Source: Sulfurimonas sp. (lineage in GTDB: Bacteria; Campylobacterota; Campylobacteria; Campylobacterales; Sulfurimonadaceae). From it: a stretch of 8,579 nucleotides of DNA. Shown piece by piece: positions 1-7,772 of the stretch. The notes beneath the pieces are model-generated. The model searched no databases and was not told where the DNA came from. It worked only from the letters and a program-made list of their open reading frames with translations. Made by a program: the position numbers and the translations under genes. The stretch is taken from NCBI GenBank assembly GCA_027063585.1, contig JAMORM010000055.1, positions 1-8,579 on the forward strand, written 5' to 3'. Position 1 is the first letter of the stretch; every line of letters starts with the position of its first letter.

Positions 1-382
1 CTCAGCAGCATTGAAAGAATTTGATATAGAGATTGTAGAGATGCACCACAGACATAAAAAAGATGCTCCAAGCGGCACGGCACTGACACTGGCTGAATCA
101 GCAGCTACTGCAAGAGACTTGGATTTGAACAACGTCCGTGTGAGTGGCAGGGACGGTAATATCGGTGAACGCACTAAAGATGAAATAGCTGTTATGGCTC
201 TTCGCGGCGGTGATATTGTCGGACGCCATACCGTAGGCTTTTATAATGATGGCGAATTTATAGAACTCAACCATACCGCAACATCACGGAATACTTTTTC
301 AAAAGGTGCTTTACGTGCAGGAAAATGGCTTGCCGACAAAGAACCCGGTCTTTACAGTATCAGTGACTGCTTAGAACTCTAA
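1..382 (+). CDS. dapB: 4-hydroxy-tetrahydrodipicolinate reductase DapB, C-terminal half (5' end outside window)
   Basis: The enzyme reduces the dipicolinate intermediate with NAD(P)H in the diaminopimelate/lysine pathway, in the cytoplasm. The reading frame is open from the window edge (first full codon at 2), giving 126 visible residues of a protein usually about 250-270 long, so the N-terminal Rossmann domain is off-window. Directly visible is the family signature [15 protein letters not shown] at 38-82. By alignment with E. coli DapB from memory, its first two His correspond to H159/H160, the Lys at 56-58 to catalytic K163, and the following Gly-Thr to the substrate-binding pair. The later [13 protein letters not shown] and the [16 protein letters not shown] segments are also typical of the C-terminal tetramerisation/substrate domain. 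It ends with TAA at 380-382, six bases from the stop of the convergent pflA. A TTG at 11 is in frame but lies inside the conserved domain and is not a start. The identification is very secure. Confidence 0.96.
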   Translation, partial: SAALKEFDIEIVEMHHRHKKDAPSGTALTLAESAATARDLDLNNVRVSGRDGNIGERTKDEIAVMALRGGDIVGRHTVGFYNDGEFIELNHTATSRNTFSKGALRAGKWLADKEPGLYSISDCLEL

Positions 383-406
383 TACTATTCAAAGTTCTAA
401 AGCAGT
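366..406. terminator. Inverted repeat between convergent dapB and pflA; possible terminator
   Basis: The left arm ACTGCTTAGAACT (366-378) and right arm AGTTCTAAAGCAGT (393-406) form 13 base pairs with one bulged A (401) and a 14-nt loop (379-392). Read on the plus strand, the stem runs into a short TTTT (406-409), so it could terminate dapB. On the minus strand no T-run follows, so it would be a weak intrinsic terminator for pflA, though it could still protect the 3' end. Both stop codons (dapB TAA 380-382 and pflA TGA 391-389) lie in the loop, and both arms are coding sequence. The pairing is directly visible; the terminator role is inferred from position and is uncertain because of the large loop, the modest GC content and the short T-run. 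Confidence 0.55.
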
Positions 407-2743
407 TTTAGCAAGTTTGGCCCAAGAAGATTGTGGGTCAGCTTTTATAGCGTCATTGTAGGCTTTTTTAGCTTCATCATCTCTCCACAACTTGCTCAAA
501 ACATTTCCTAAGAAATACTTTTGTCGTGAGCGTAATGTATTACTTAATTTGATTCTATCTAAAGACTGAATAACTTTTAAAGCCTTGTTATACTCTTTTT
601 TATCCATATATGCTTGATAAAGCGCAAATTCTACATAAGGGCTCTGTGCATGTGAATCTGACTTTTCTTGTATCTGCATAACTTTTGTTGCATACTTAAT
701 AATCATATTGTCATCATGGCGCTCACTTCCAAGCGTTACCATAGCAACATAACGGTCTATATCTTTATAATCAAGGCCAAAAACTTCTTCGATTTTGGCC
801 ATTGCATCAATCATTTTATCTTTTTTCTCTAATCGCTCATAAGTATCAAAAAGATACCTATATACTTCTTTGTATTTTGAATTTTTATCATCTTCGATTA
901 AGCTTATTAAATCTTTAGCAGCATCAATGACATCACTGTAATTTCCTGTTGCAAAATCAACTTTTATATAACGATAAAGCCATTTTTTACGTTCATCTAA
1001 ACTTTTTGATTTTAAATTTTTAACAGCTATACTTTTAGAAAGCTGGAAATCTCCACCTTTCATAGCACACTCATAGATGCCGTCATCCCATTTATCTGAG
1101 AGTGTAATATTATATTCATTTGATATCACAAGAACCTGTTTACAGTTTTTATTGCGCAGTGATTCCTGCATCTCTCCTATTGCCGCATCTTGTATAATCT
1201 TTTTCACATCCTTATACTCTGTCTCATTTAAAGATTTAAGCTTTTCTTTTAAGCTCAGCACCTGAGCGTATTTTCCTTCTTTGAGCAGCAGTTTCGCTTT
1301 TTCATAAAGCGCACGTCTGCCTATACTGTCATTTTGATACTCTTGTATCAGTTTGTCAAATTCGGCCAATTTTGCACTAGCATTCAAATCAGATACTTCA
1401 AAAAACAAAGCATCCTTAGCTGTTTGCACAGCATCAACATAATCTCCATCAGGAAATTTTTTCAGGTATTCATTCAATGCCGCCAAGGCTTTCGTTTTAT
1501 CTTTTGTTTTTGCAAGCCATAAAGCCTTGTCTTTGAGTATTTCTTCATATTCATCATATGTCGCATCTATTTCATGTAGTATTGCATCAGCAATAGCTGC
1601 TGCAGTCTTATAATATTCTTGATTTGCAAATTCCTGCATCATCTTCTGTGATGCTGTAAAATCTTCCATAAAATAACTCGGTTTTGCCTGAACAATTTTC
1701 ATAGCATATTGAGACGCTTCTTTGGGTCTGTACGAGAGATATAAAGAAGCTAAATGGTATGCTGCACTGGCTGCTACTTCAAGGTCTTTTGTTGTATACA
1801 ATGCTTTTTTATAATATTTTATAGCTTTTGTAATGCCTCCTGACTCTTCAAGCATTTCACCTTTATATATATACCCATATTGTGCAAATTTTGAATCTTC
1901 ATGTTCTGTAAAGAGACGGTCAAAAAAGTAATCGGCATCTGTATTTTGCCCGATTTTTGCATAAGCGTCAGCCATCAAAGAAAGGACTTCAGCTACATTT
2001 TCGTCTGATGAGTATTCTCTCAAAAATTCTTTCGCATAACTGATGACATTATCCCAATCTTTGATCTTCGCATATACTTTTATTTTATAGTATAAGAGTT
2101 CTGCACTAAAAAGAGTATTAGGATATGTTTCAAGTACATCATTAACAGTTTGCAGACATGACTCATACTGTTTCTCTTTATAATATTTTTTTACTTTCAA
2201 ATACTCTTTGACATCTTCTATCTTTTTTATATGAACCGGATTTCCTTTGATATCAAGACTCCCGACATACGGCAGCTTGTCTTTGTCTAAATAAAAAGGA
2301 AAGTTTAGTGCAAGTTGCGATACTTCTTCTTTTTTGAATAAAGGAAACTTTTTTTTATACCCTAATATGCTCCAATGATTTGAGCTGTTTACATCTGCAT
2401 TAAAAACTTCATTGTCTTTTGTCAGGTCAAATATTTCAGGAATTAATTTTATTTTGTAAAAAGGCTTAATTAGAACAAAAAATTTATCTTTTCTGACAAC
2501 TGTATCCACTTTAAAAAAGTCATTTTGAATATGCTTGAGGCTTCTTGATGGTCTTTTTGAAAATGTACATACAATCTCTTTAACTATGTCAAAATCATTT
2601 TTTATTTCTTTACATGTAAAGGATTCGGAGTCTCGTATGTCAAGTGTTGCATACTTTATAAAGTTGTCTTTTGCACTGTCAATTGAAATTTCGAGTGCAA
2701 AAGCATTTGTAAAAACAAAGGTTAAGAGTATCCATTTTAACAA
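389..2743 (-). CDS. pflA: Periplasmic TPR-rich flagellar motor protein, PflA (paralysed flagellum protein A)
   Basis: The product has 784 residues. A short signal peptide is visible: Lys3, a hydrophobic run at 4-15, and a likely cut after Ala16 (NAFA/LEIS), so the mature protein should be periplasmic. Residues about 17-170 look beta-rich and non-repetitive. From about 180 to the end the protein is helical and TPR/SEL1-like, with the clearest units at about 180-355, 375-445, 590-650 and 700-780; the last (737-771) is nearly canonical. The name rests on the architecture, a length close to C. jejuni PflA (about 788 aa, from memory) and the position directly behind nuoN, as remembered for C. jejuni (Cj1565c/Cj1566c) and H. 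pylori (HP1274/HP1273). In those species PflA is a periplasmic motor scaffold that, with PflB, is needed for stator placement and rotation; mutants have paralysed flagella. The start is TTG; no in-frame ATG occurs before residue 258. Cysteines are at 44, 59, 196, 534 and 559. The main alternative is a generic TPR protein of unknown role. Confidence 0.86.
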   Translation of the reverse strand: MLKWILLTFVFTNAFALEISIDSAKDNFIKYATLDIRDSESFTCKEIKNDFDIVKEIVCTFSKRPSRSLKHIQNDFFKVDTVVRKDKFFVLIKPFYKIKLIPEIFDLTKDNEVFNADVNSSNHWSILGYKKKFPLFKKEEVSQLALNFPFYLDKDKLPYVGSLDIKGNPVHIKKIEDVKEYLKVKKYYKEKQYESCLQTVNDVLETYPNTLFSAELLYYKIKVYAKIKDWDNVISYAKEFLREYSSDENVAEVLSLMADAYAKIGQNTDADYFFDRLFTEHEDSKFAQYGYIYKGEMLEESGGITKAIKYYKKALYTTKDLEVAASAAYHLASLYLSYRPKEASQYAMKIVQAKPSYFMEDFTASQKMMQEFANQEYYKTAAAIADAILHEIDATYDEYEEILKDKALWLAKTKDKTKALAALNEYLKKFPDGDYVDAVQTAKDALFFEVSDLNASAKLAEFDKLIQEYQNDSIGRRALYEKAKLLLKEGKYAQVLSLKEKLKSLNETEYKDVKKIIQDAAIGEMQESLRNKNCKQVLVISNEYNITLSDKWDDGIYECAMKGGDFQLSKSIAVKNLKSKSLDERKKWLYRYIKVDFATGNYSDVIDAAKDLISLIEDDKNSKYKEVYRYLFDTYERLEKKDKMIDAMAKIEEVFGLDYKDIDRYVAMVTLGSERHDDNMIIKYATKVMQIQEKSDSHAQSPYVEFALYQAYMDKKEYNKALKVIQSLDRIKLSNTLRSRQKYFLGNVLSKLWRDDEAKKAYNDAIKADPQSSWAKLAKTALEL

Positions 2744-2750
2744 ATTCTCT

Positions 2751-2758
2751 CTCCCTTT
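2751..2758 (-). promoter_or_regulatory. Ribosome binding site deciding the TTG start of pflA
   Basis: On the minus strand AAAGGGAG lies seven bases before TTG at 2743-2741, a good Shine-Dalgarno match and spacing. An ATG at 2735-2733 is out of frame, and the first in-frame Met is residue 258, so the TTG is the only start that keeps the signal peptide. The site sits in the 32-nt gap after the nuoN stop (2778-2776), which has no hairpin or T-run, consistent with translation from the nuo transcript. Confidence 0.75.
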
Positions 2759-2775
2759 ATTCAGATTGTTAACTA

Positions 2776-4284
2776 TTAGTATCCGCTGTTATATACAAAT
2801 GCCGTAATAAACTCTAAAAGCGGGTTTATTGCAACAAAAGCAAATATAGTTCCTACTGCGGCTATACCGATAATTGTTTTAAGAGCCAATGTAGCATTTG
2901 CAACATACATATGCCCATCATTGCCCATTACAGGCTCTTTCATAAACATATATACAATTAGTTTCAAGTAATAATAACCTGCTATTGCAGAGTTAAGTGC
3001 CATAATAAGTGCCAGTATCGTATACCCGCTTGTAACTGCTGAACTTATCAGATAAATTTTACCCCAAAAGAGTGCAAATGGAGGAACACCTGCTAAACTC
3101 AACATAAACAGACCCATTATCATAGCAGCTACCGGTGCAGTTTTAATCATACCTGCAAATTTATCAAACGAGTGATCTGATGACTGATGTGCAGGCAGAT
3201 TCTTTTGACGTGATATCCATAGCATTGAGAATGAACCAAGATTAGTAAATGTAAACAGAACCCAGTATAAGAAAAGAGCACTGTTTGCCTGTGTTGTTCC
3301 TATTAAAATCGCAGCCATAACAAAACCTGCATGTGAAATAGAACTATATGCAAGCATACGCTTGACATCTGTTTGTACAAGCGCCCACATGTTTGCTACC
3401 GTCATAGTGATAATTACAAAAGCATATAAAACAATATCGAGCCATACTATACCGCTGTGAACTAAAAATTCAAAAAATCTCATAGCTACAACAAAAGCAG
3501 CAATTTTAGGTACAATCGACATGTAACCCGCCATCGGTGCAGATGAACCCTCATACACATCTGGTGCCCAAGTATGAAATGGAATAAGCGAGAGTTTAAA
3601 AGCAAATGCCGCTAACATAAAAGCAGTACCGACAAGGACATAACCAATATCAGCATAGCCGTTTGCAGCTAGTACTAAAGCAATTTTATTAATTTCTACC
3701 GAACCAGTTAAAGCATAAAAAATCATAGCACCAAAACTGAAAAAACCTGCTGCTAATGCACCCATAGTAAAGTATTTTACCGCTGCTTCAAAAGATTTGT
3801 CACGATTATGCATAGCAATTAATGTATATAATGCCAAAGACGCTGTCTCTAGCCCTACAAATATTAAAATAATATTATCCGTTGCAACCATGAACTGAAA
3901 ACCTGCAATCATAAACAAGAAAAGTGCAAAAAACTCAGGGTATGAAAATTCATGGAAACGCTTATGTGTTAAAGCCAATGGTATAAAAAGCATTGAAGCA
4001 ATAACTATAATAAACTGAGCTAAAAGAGCCAAACCGTCAATCAGCATAACATCAAACATACCTAATACAGTACCGTTTTGAGTAAACAATTCGGATGCGT
4101 CAAGTAGCGAGAAGAAGTCTATTGCTAAAAAGAGTAAACTCAGTACTACATAGAGTGATTTGTGAAGGCCACCCTTGACAACGTCAATCACTAAGATTAA
4201 CAGCGCACCTATCACCGGTATCAGCATAGGAGCAAGAGTCATTACATTTAACGACTCCATCGAAATATTTATTGGCGCTAACAT
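2776..4284 (-). CDS. nuoN: NADH-quinone oxidoreductase (complex I) subunit N, antiporter-like proton channel
   Basis: This 502-residue, highly hydrophobic protein of the proton-translocating antiporter-like family fits the usual 14-helix subunit. NuoN is the pumping module nearest the quinone arm in the inner membrane. Key residues are visible: the TM5 Glu at 146 (FVGLETASL), Lys170, the TM7 Lys230 just before IPFHTWAPDVYEG (234-246), the TM8-region Lys260 (VPKIAAF) and Lys409 in FWGK of the TM12 segment. These correspond to the E. coli residues implicated in proton transfer (E133, K158, K217, K247, K395, from memory). The PDVYEG motif separates it from NuoL and NuoM. The start is fixed by a perfect AGGAGG seven bases upstream, which makes the internal Met9 unlikely. 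The ATG shares its A with the nuoM stop (TAATG), indicating translational coupling. pflA follows after 32 nt. Nothing suggests damage. Confidence 0.97.
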   Translation of the reverse strand: MLAPINISMESLNVMTLAPMLIPVIGALLILVIDVVKGGLHKSLYVVLSLLFLAIDFFSLLDASELFTQNGTVLGMFDVMLIDGLALLAQFIIVIASMLFIPLALTHKRFHEFSYPEFFALFLFMIAGFQFMVATDNIILIFVGLETASLALYTLIAMHNRDKSFEAAVKYFTMGALAAGFFSFGAMIFYALTGSVEINKIALVLAANGYADIGYVLVGTAFMLAAFAFKLSLIPFHTWAPDVYEGSSAPMAGYMSIVPKIAAFVVAMRFFEFLVHSGIVWLDIVLYAFVIITMTVANMWALVQTDVKRMLAYSSISHAGFVMAAILIGTTQANSALFLYWVLFTFTNLGSFSMLWISRQKNLPAHQSSDHSFDKFAGMIKTAPVAAMIMGLFMLSLAGVPPFALFWGKIYLISSAVTSGYTILALIMALNSAIAGYYYLKLIVYMFMKEPVMGNDGHMYVANATLALKTIIGIAAVGTIFAFVAINPLLEFITAFVYNSGY

Positions 4285-5843
4285 TAGTGAACCTCCTCTA
4301 TAATAGTTTTTTCAATAATTACAACTTTCGGTTTCACTAAATTTGGAATTCTTTCTTTAGCTAACGCTGTCGTAGATTTATTATGCATTAACTGCACAAT
4401 TGATTTTACACTGTTGTTGATTGGCTCCAATACAGGCTTTGGATAAACTCCAAGCCAGATTGCAACAATCACTAATGGAATCAGACCAAACAACTCTCTT
4501 TTATTGATGTCCGGAAGATTTTTATTTTTTTCATTTGTCACTTCACCGAAAAATGCTTTTTTATATGCTGCGAGCATATAAATAGCACCGACGATAATAC
4601 CTGTACCCGCTAACAGAGTCAAAATATGTGACTGCTGATAAAAACCGAGCAGAGATAAAAATTCACCTACAAAGTTAATTGTAAGCGGCATACCAACTGA
4701 AGCCATCATCATAATTCCAAAGATAGTTGCATATCTCGGCATTACATGTGCTAAACCGCCGAATTCGCTCATTAATTTTGTATGACGTCTGTCATAAATA
4801 ACACCGACAAGCAAAAAGAGTGCACCTGCAACAACACCGTGACCCAGCATCAAAAATATAGAACCTGTAATACCTTCAACATTTAAAGCAAATGTTCCAA
4901 GAATGATAATACCCATATGTGAAATGGAAGAATAAGCAACGACTTGCTTAATATCTTTTTGTGCATAAGCAACCATTGCCGTGTAAATAACCATAATAAT
5001 GGCTATAATCGCAATTGGAATCATAAAGAATGCCGCTGCATCCGGAAATAACGGTAATGAAAATCTCACAAATGCATAAGTACCCATCTTTAAAAGAATT
5101 GCCGCAAGAATTACAGAACCGATTGTCGGTGCCTGACCGTGTGCGTATGGCAACCATGTATGAAACGGAAACATAGGCACTTTAATGGCAAAACCAAGAA
5201 AGAAAGCCGCAAAAAGCCAGAGCTGAAATGTTTCAGGCAATATAAGTCTATACCAGTCTAAAAGAGCAAAACTCCAAACACCTGTCGCCTGATAATAAAA
5301 ATATGCCATAAAAAGCATACCTACAAGCATTACAAGTGAACCAGCAAACGTATATAAAAAGAATTTTATTGAAGCATATATACGTAATGGTCCACCCCAT
5401 GCACCGATGATATAGAGCATCGGTACAAGTGAAAGTTCCCAGAATATATAAAATACAATAGCATCAAGTGCAGCAAATACACCGACCATTGTCATTTGTA
5501 AGAACAAAAGAGTGATGATCATATATTTTACTTGTTTAGTATCTGTCAAAGAACCGATTCCAAGCAGTGTGAAAAATGCCGACAATATAATAATAAATAC
5601 AGAAATACCGTCAACCCCTAAGGTATAATTAATTCCAAAAGATGGAACCAACGGAAGACTTTCCATAAACTGCATACCCGATACACTACCATCAAACACA
5701 TACCATAACCATAATGCCAGTGCAAACTCAATAGCAGCAACTGAGACACCGTATGCACGCATACTCTCTTTTTGTATCATAAAACCAAACACAGCTGCTA
5801 ATGCCGGAAAGAAAATTAATAACGATAAAATATGATCTAACAT
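4284..5843 (-). CDS. nuoM: NADH-quinone oxidoreductase (complex I) subunit M, antiporter-like proton channel
   Basis: The 519-residue membrane protein is the middle pumping module of the complex I membrane arm. Visible hallmarks are the TM5 Glu136 (FYIFWELSLVPM), Lys221 before VPMFPFHTWLPYAHGQAPT (222-240), Lys252 in SVILAAILLKMGTYAF, and Glu394 in FVGEF. The terminal Glu rather than Lys in TM12 is typical of NuoM (E. coli E144, K234, K265, E407, from memory). The TM7-8 loop reads LPYAHGQAPT where E. coli-type proteins have LPDAHTEAPT; this may be a lineage variant. After the last hydrophobic segment (about 451-467) a polar tail of about 50 residues runs to the end, with a charged finish (KPKVVIIEKTIIEEVH). 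Translation starts at ATG 5843, with AGGAG (5856-5852) eight bases upstream inside nuoL, and only 3 nt separate it from the nuoL stop. It overlaps the nuoN start by one base. Confidence 0.97.
   Translation of the reverse strand: MLDHILSLLIFFPALAAVFGFMIQKESMRAYGVSVAAIEFALALWLWYVFDGSVSGMQFMESLPLVPSFGINYTLGVDGISVFIIILSAFFTLLGIGSLTDTKQVKYMIITLLFLQMTMVGVFAALDAIVFYIFWELSLVPMLYIIGAWGGPLRIYASIKFFLYTFAGSLVMLVGMLFMAYFYYQATGVWSFALLDWYRLILPETFQLWLFAAFFLGFAIKVPMFPFHTWLPYAHGQAPTIGSVILAAILLKMGTYAFVRFSLPLFPDAAAFFMIPIAIIAIIMVIYTAMVAYAQKDIKQVVAYSSISHMGIIILGTFALNVEGITGSIFLMLGHGVVAGALFLLVGVIYDRRHTKLMSEFGGLAHVMPRYATIFGIMMMASVGMPLTINFVGEFLSLLGFYQQSHILTLLAGTGIIVGAIYMLAAYKKAFFGEVTNEKNKNLPDINKRELFGLIPLVIVAIWLGVYPKPVLEPINNSVKSIVQLMHNKSTTALAKERIPNLVKPKVVIIEKTIIEEVH
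4292..4297 (-). promoter_or_regulatory. Strong ribosome binding site of nuoN inside nuoM
   Basis: AGGAGG on the minus strand lies seven bases before the nuoN ATG (4284-4282). It is formed by the last codons of nuoM, encoding Glu-Glu-Val. It is the best Shine-Dalgarno match in the window and fixes the nuoN start. Confidence 0.85.
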
Positions 5844-5846
5844 ATA

Positions 5847-7769
5847 CTAAACTCCTAAAGCTGACAAGAATACTAAAATCTCATCAGAATATCTTGCTGC
5901 AAGTCCGAACACTACAGCGAGTGACAGCAGTCCAACAAGACCTGCTACCATCCATTTAAGCATAGTAGATAAGTTACCACTTTGCATTTGCCTTGTTTTC
6001 TCACCGGTACCGTAAACAATACCTGCAATGCCGTCAACAGTCGCATCAACTATTTTCATATCGACTTTTGTCCAGAAAAGCTCAGAGATTTCTCTGTACG
6101 GTTTCACAATATATTCTTCATAAAAATAAGGAATATAGTATTGATTAAATAATAATTTGTAGATAAATGAGTTTTCTATCGCACTTGTTCCATCCGGAAC
6201 CATTACTTTCTTGTTTGCATATTTTTTGTATGCATACAAAATAGCCAAGGCAACAAAAATCTGTGTCCCTACAAGCATAATTAATGCTGTTGCATGAGAA
6301 TGTATATGATACTCGGCAGCACCCAATATCTCTTCTACCATACTAAAGAAAGGTTCTTTAAAAATTCCGGCAATCATTGCTAAAATCAACAATGGACTCA
6401 TTGCTATAAGCATGAATCTATATGCTTCATGTGGATGAATACCAAATATTTTATAACGTTCTTCTCCATGGAAAATAAGTGCGACAAGTCTGAATGAATA
6501 AAATGCCGTCAAACCTGCCGTGAAAAGCAGTACGCCGTAGATTACAAAGTGATGTTCCGCAAACGCAGCTTCAAGAATCGTATCTTTTGAAAAGAAACCT
6601 GCAAAAGGAAAGATACCTGCCAATGCTAATGAAGCAATCGTCATCATAATCCATGTCCACTTCATAACCTTTTTGAGTCCACCCATTTTAAACGGATCAA
6701 GCTCATCATGCATAGCATGCATAACATTCCCTGCACCTAAGAATAACAGTGCTTTAAAGAATGCGTGTGCCATGAGGTGAAAAAGTGCAACCCAGTAAGC
6801 ACCAAGACCTGCTGCTGCAAACATATACCCTAACTGAGACAGCGTAGAGTATGCGATAATTCTTTTCATATCACGGTTAACCAATGCCATAGAAGCTGCA
6901 AAAATTGCAACAAATGCACCAAGAGAGGCAATAAAAAGACCTACATTGGGAATGAGACTGTATAGCTCATTTGAACGAACTACAAGATAAACACCCGCCG
7001 TAACCATTGTAGCAGCATGAATAAGTGCTGAAACCGGCGTAGGACCTTCCATCGCATCAGCAAGCCATGTGTGAAGTGGAAACTGTGCCGATTTACCCAT
7101 CGCACCGATAAATAAAAATATACCCATCCATGTTAATGTTGCAGTATCAAGACCAGGCATAACAGCAAACGCTTCGTCATATTGAAGCGTTCCTGTATTC
7201 CAATAGACTAAAAATATTCCGATAAGCATACCGAGATCGGCAATACGGTTCATTATAAATGCTTCGTTTGCCGCCCATGTGGCACTTTCTTTGTGGTACC
7301 AAAAGCCGATAAGACCCCAAGAACAAAGACCAACGCCTTCCCAACCAATAAAAAGACCGGCATAATTATCACTCATTACAAGTATCATCATTGAAAAAAC
7401 AAAAGCTGAAAGCCATGCAAAAAATCTGTTAAAACTTTTGTCATGATCCATATACCCAATAGCATAAACATGTACAACAGTTGAAACAAGAGTAACAACC
7501 ATCATCATTGTAACTGAAATTTGATCTACGACAAAACCAAAAGGAATGTATAAATCGCCTGTTTCCATCCATGTCATCATTGTAACATGTATAGGCTCTC
7601 CTGTTTTAAGTATATAAAGTAAAAGCATTGTACTTGCTACAAATGATGTGAATATCAATAAACTTCCTACAATTCCTGTAAAAAGTTTCTTTGGTGTTGC
7701 AGCAAACAAAGCAGAGAACAAAGATCCTACAAGCGGAGCAAAGAGTGCTATATATAAATATTTTTCCAT
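5847..7769 (-). CDS. nuoL: NADH-quinone oxidoreductase (complex I) subunit L, distal antiporter-like proton channel
   Basis: The 640-residue product is the distal pumping module of the complex I arm and the one expected to carry the long lateral helix. Visible residues are the TM5 Glu144 (FIGWEGVGLCSW), Lys226 (GAMGKSAQFPLHTWL), the block DAMEGPTPVSALIHAATM (238-255) specific to NuoL-type proteins, His251, His331 and His335, Lys339 (AHAFFKALLFLGAG), and Lys395 in GFFSKD, which matches E. coli K399. Residues about 535-590 form a polar/amphipathic stretch fitting the lateral helix, and a final membrane helix follows at about 603-623. The length is normal (E. coli about 613). The N-terminal 'lid' motif and the lateral helix with a final TM separate it from Mrp or hydrogenase homologues. 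ATG at 7769 is preceded by AAAGGA (7781-7776) with six bases of spacing, inside the nuoK end; the nuoK stop is 3 nt away. Confidence 0.97.
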   Translation of the reverse strand: MEKYLYIALFAPLVGSLFSALFAATPKKLFTGIVGSLLIFTSFVASTMLLLYILKTGEPIHVTMMTWMETGDLYIPFGFVVDQISVTMMMVVTLVSTVVHVYAIGYMDHDKSFNRFFAWLSAFVFSMMILVMSDNYAGLFIGWEGVGLCSWGLIGFWYHKESATWAANEAFIMNRIADLGMLIGIFLVYWNTGTLQYDEAFAVMPGLDTATLTWMGIFLFIGAMGKSAQFPLHTWLADAMEGPTPVSALIHAATMVTAGVYLVVRSNELYSLIPNVGLFIASLGAFVAIFAASMALVNRDMKRIIAYSTLSQLGYMFAAAGLGAYWVALFHLMAHAFFKALLFLGAGNVMHAMHDELDPFKMGGLKKVMKWTWIMMTIASLALAGIFPFAGFFSKDTILEAAFAEHHFVIYGVLLFTAGLTAFYSFRLVALIFHGEERYKIFGIHPHEAYRFMLIAMSPLLILAMIAGIFKEPFFSMVEEILGAAEYHIHSHATALIMLVGTQIFVALAILYAYKKYANKKVMVPDGTSAIENSFIYKLLFNQYYIPYFYEEYIVKPYREISELFWTKVDMKIVDATVDGIAGIVYGTGEKTRQMQSGNLSTMLKWMVAGLVGLLSLAVVFGLAARYSDEILVFLSALGV

Positions 7770-7772
7770 TCT

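Noticed and set aside
1077..1522. Two 62-codon plus-strand open frames inside pflA
   Set aside because: They are antisense shadows of the TPR region, with no ribosome binding site or domain that I could support.
2788..2797. TGTATATAAC on the minus strand as an extended -10 promoter for pflA
   Set aside because: It is the end of nuoN (Val-Tyr-Asn codons), such AT-rich strings are common here, and no convincing -35 was seen. I also looked upstream of pflA for a sigma-54 GG-N10-GC pattern and did not find a credible one.
2535..2807. 90-codon plus-strand open frame across the pflA start and nuoN end
   Set aside because: It lies antisense to the well-supported pflA 5' end and the nuoN 3' end, has no recognisable domain, and its sequence is explained by the opposite-strand coding.
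4948..5157. 69-codon minus-strand frame, rich in Cys and Gly, inside nuoM
   Set aside because: It is a shifted frame of the conserved NuoM core; the apparent cysteine richness is a by-product of the nuoM codons.
2776..7769. The three antiporter-like genes as an Mrp antiporter or membrane hydrogenase cluster
   Set aside because: The J-K-L-M-N order, the NuoK glutamate pair, the NuoL lateral helix and the subunit-specific Lys/Glu residues all fit complex I, and no MnhE/F/G-like or hydrogenase genes are present.
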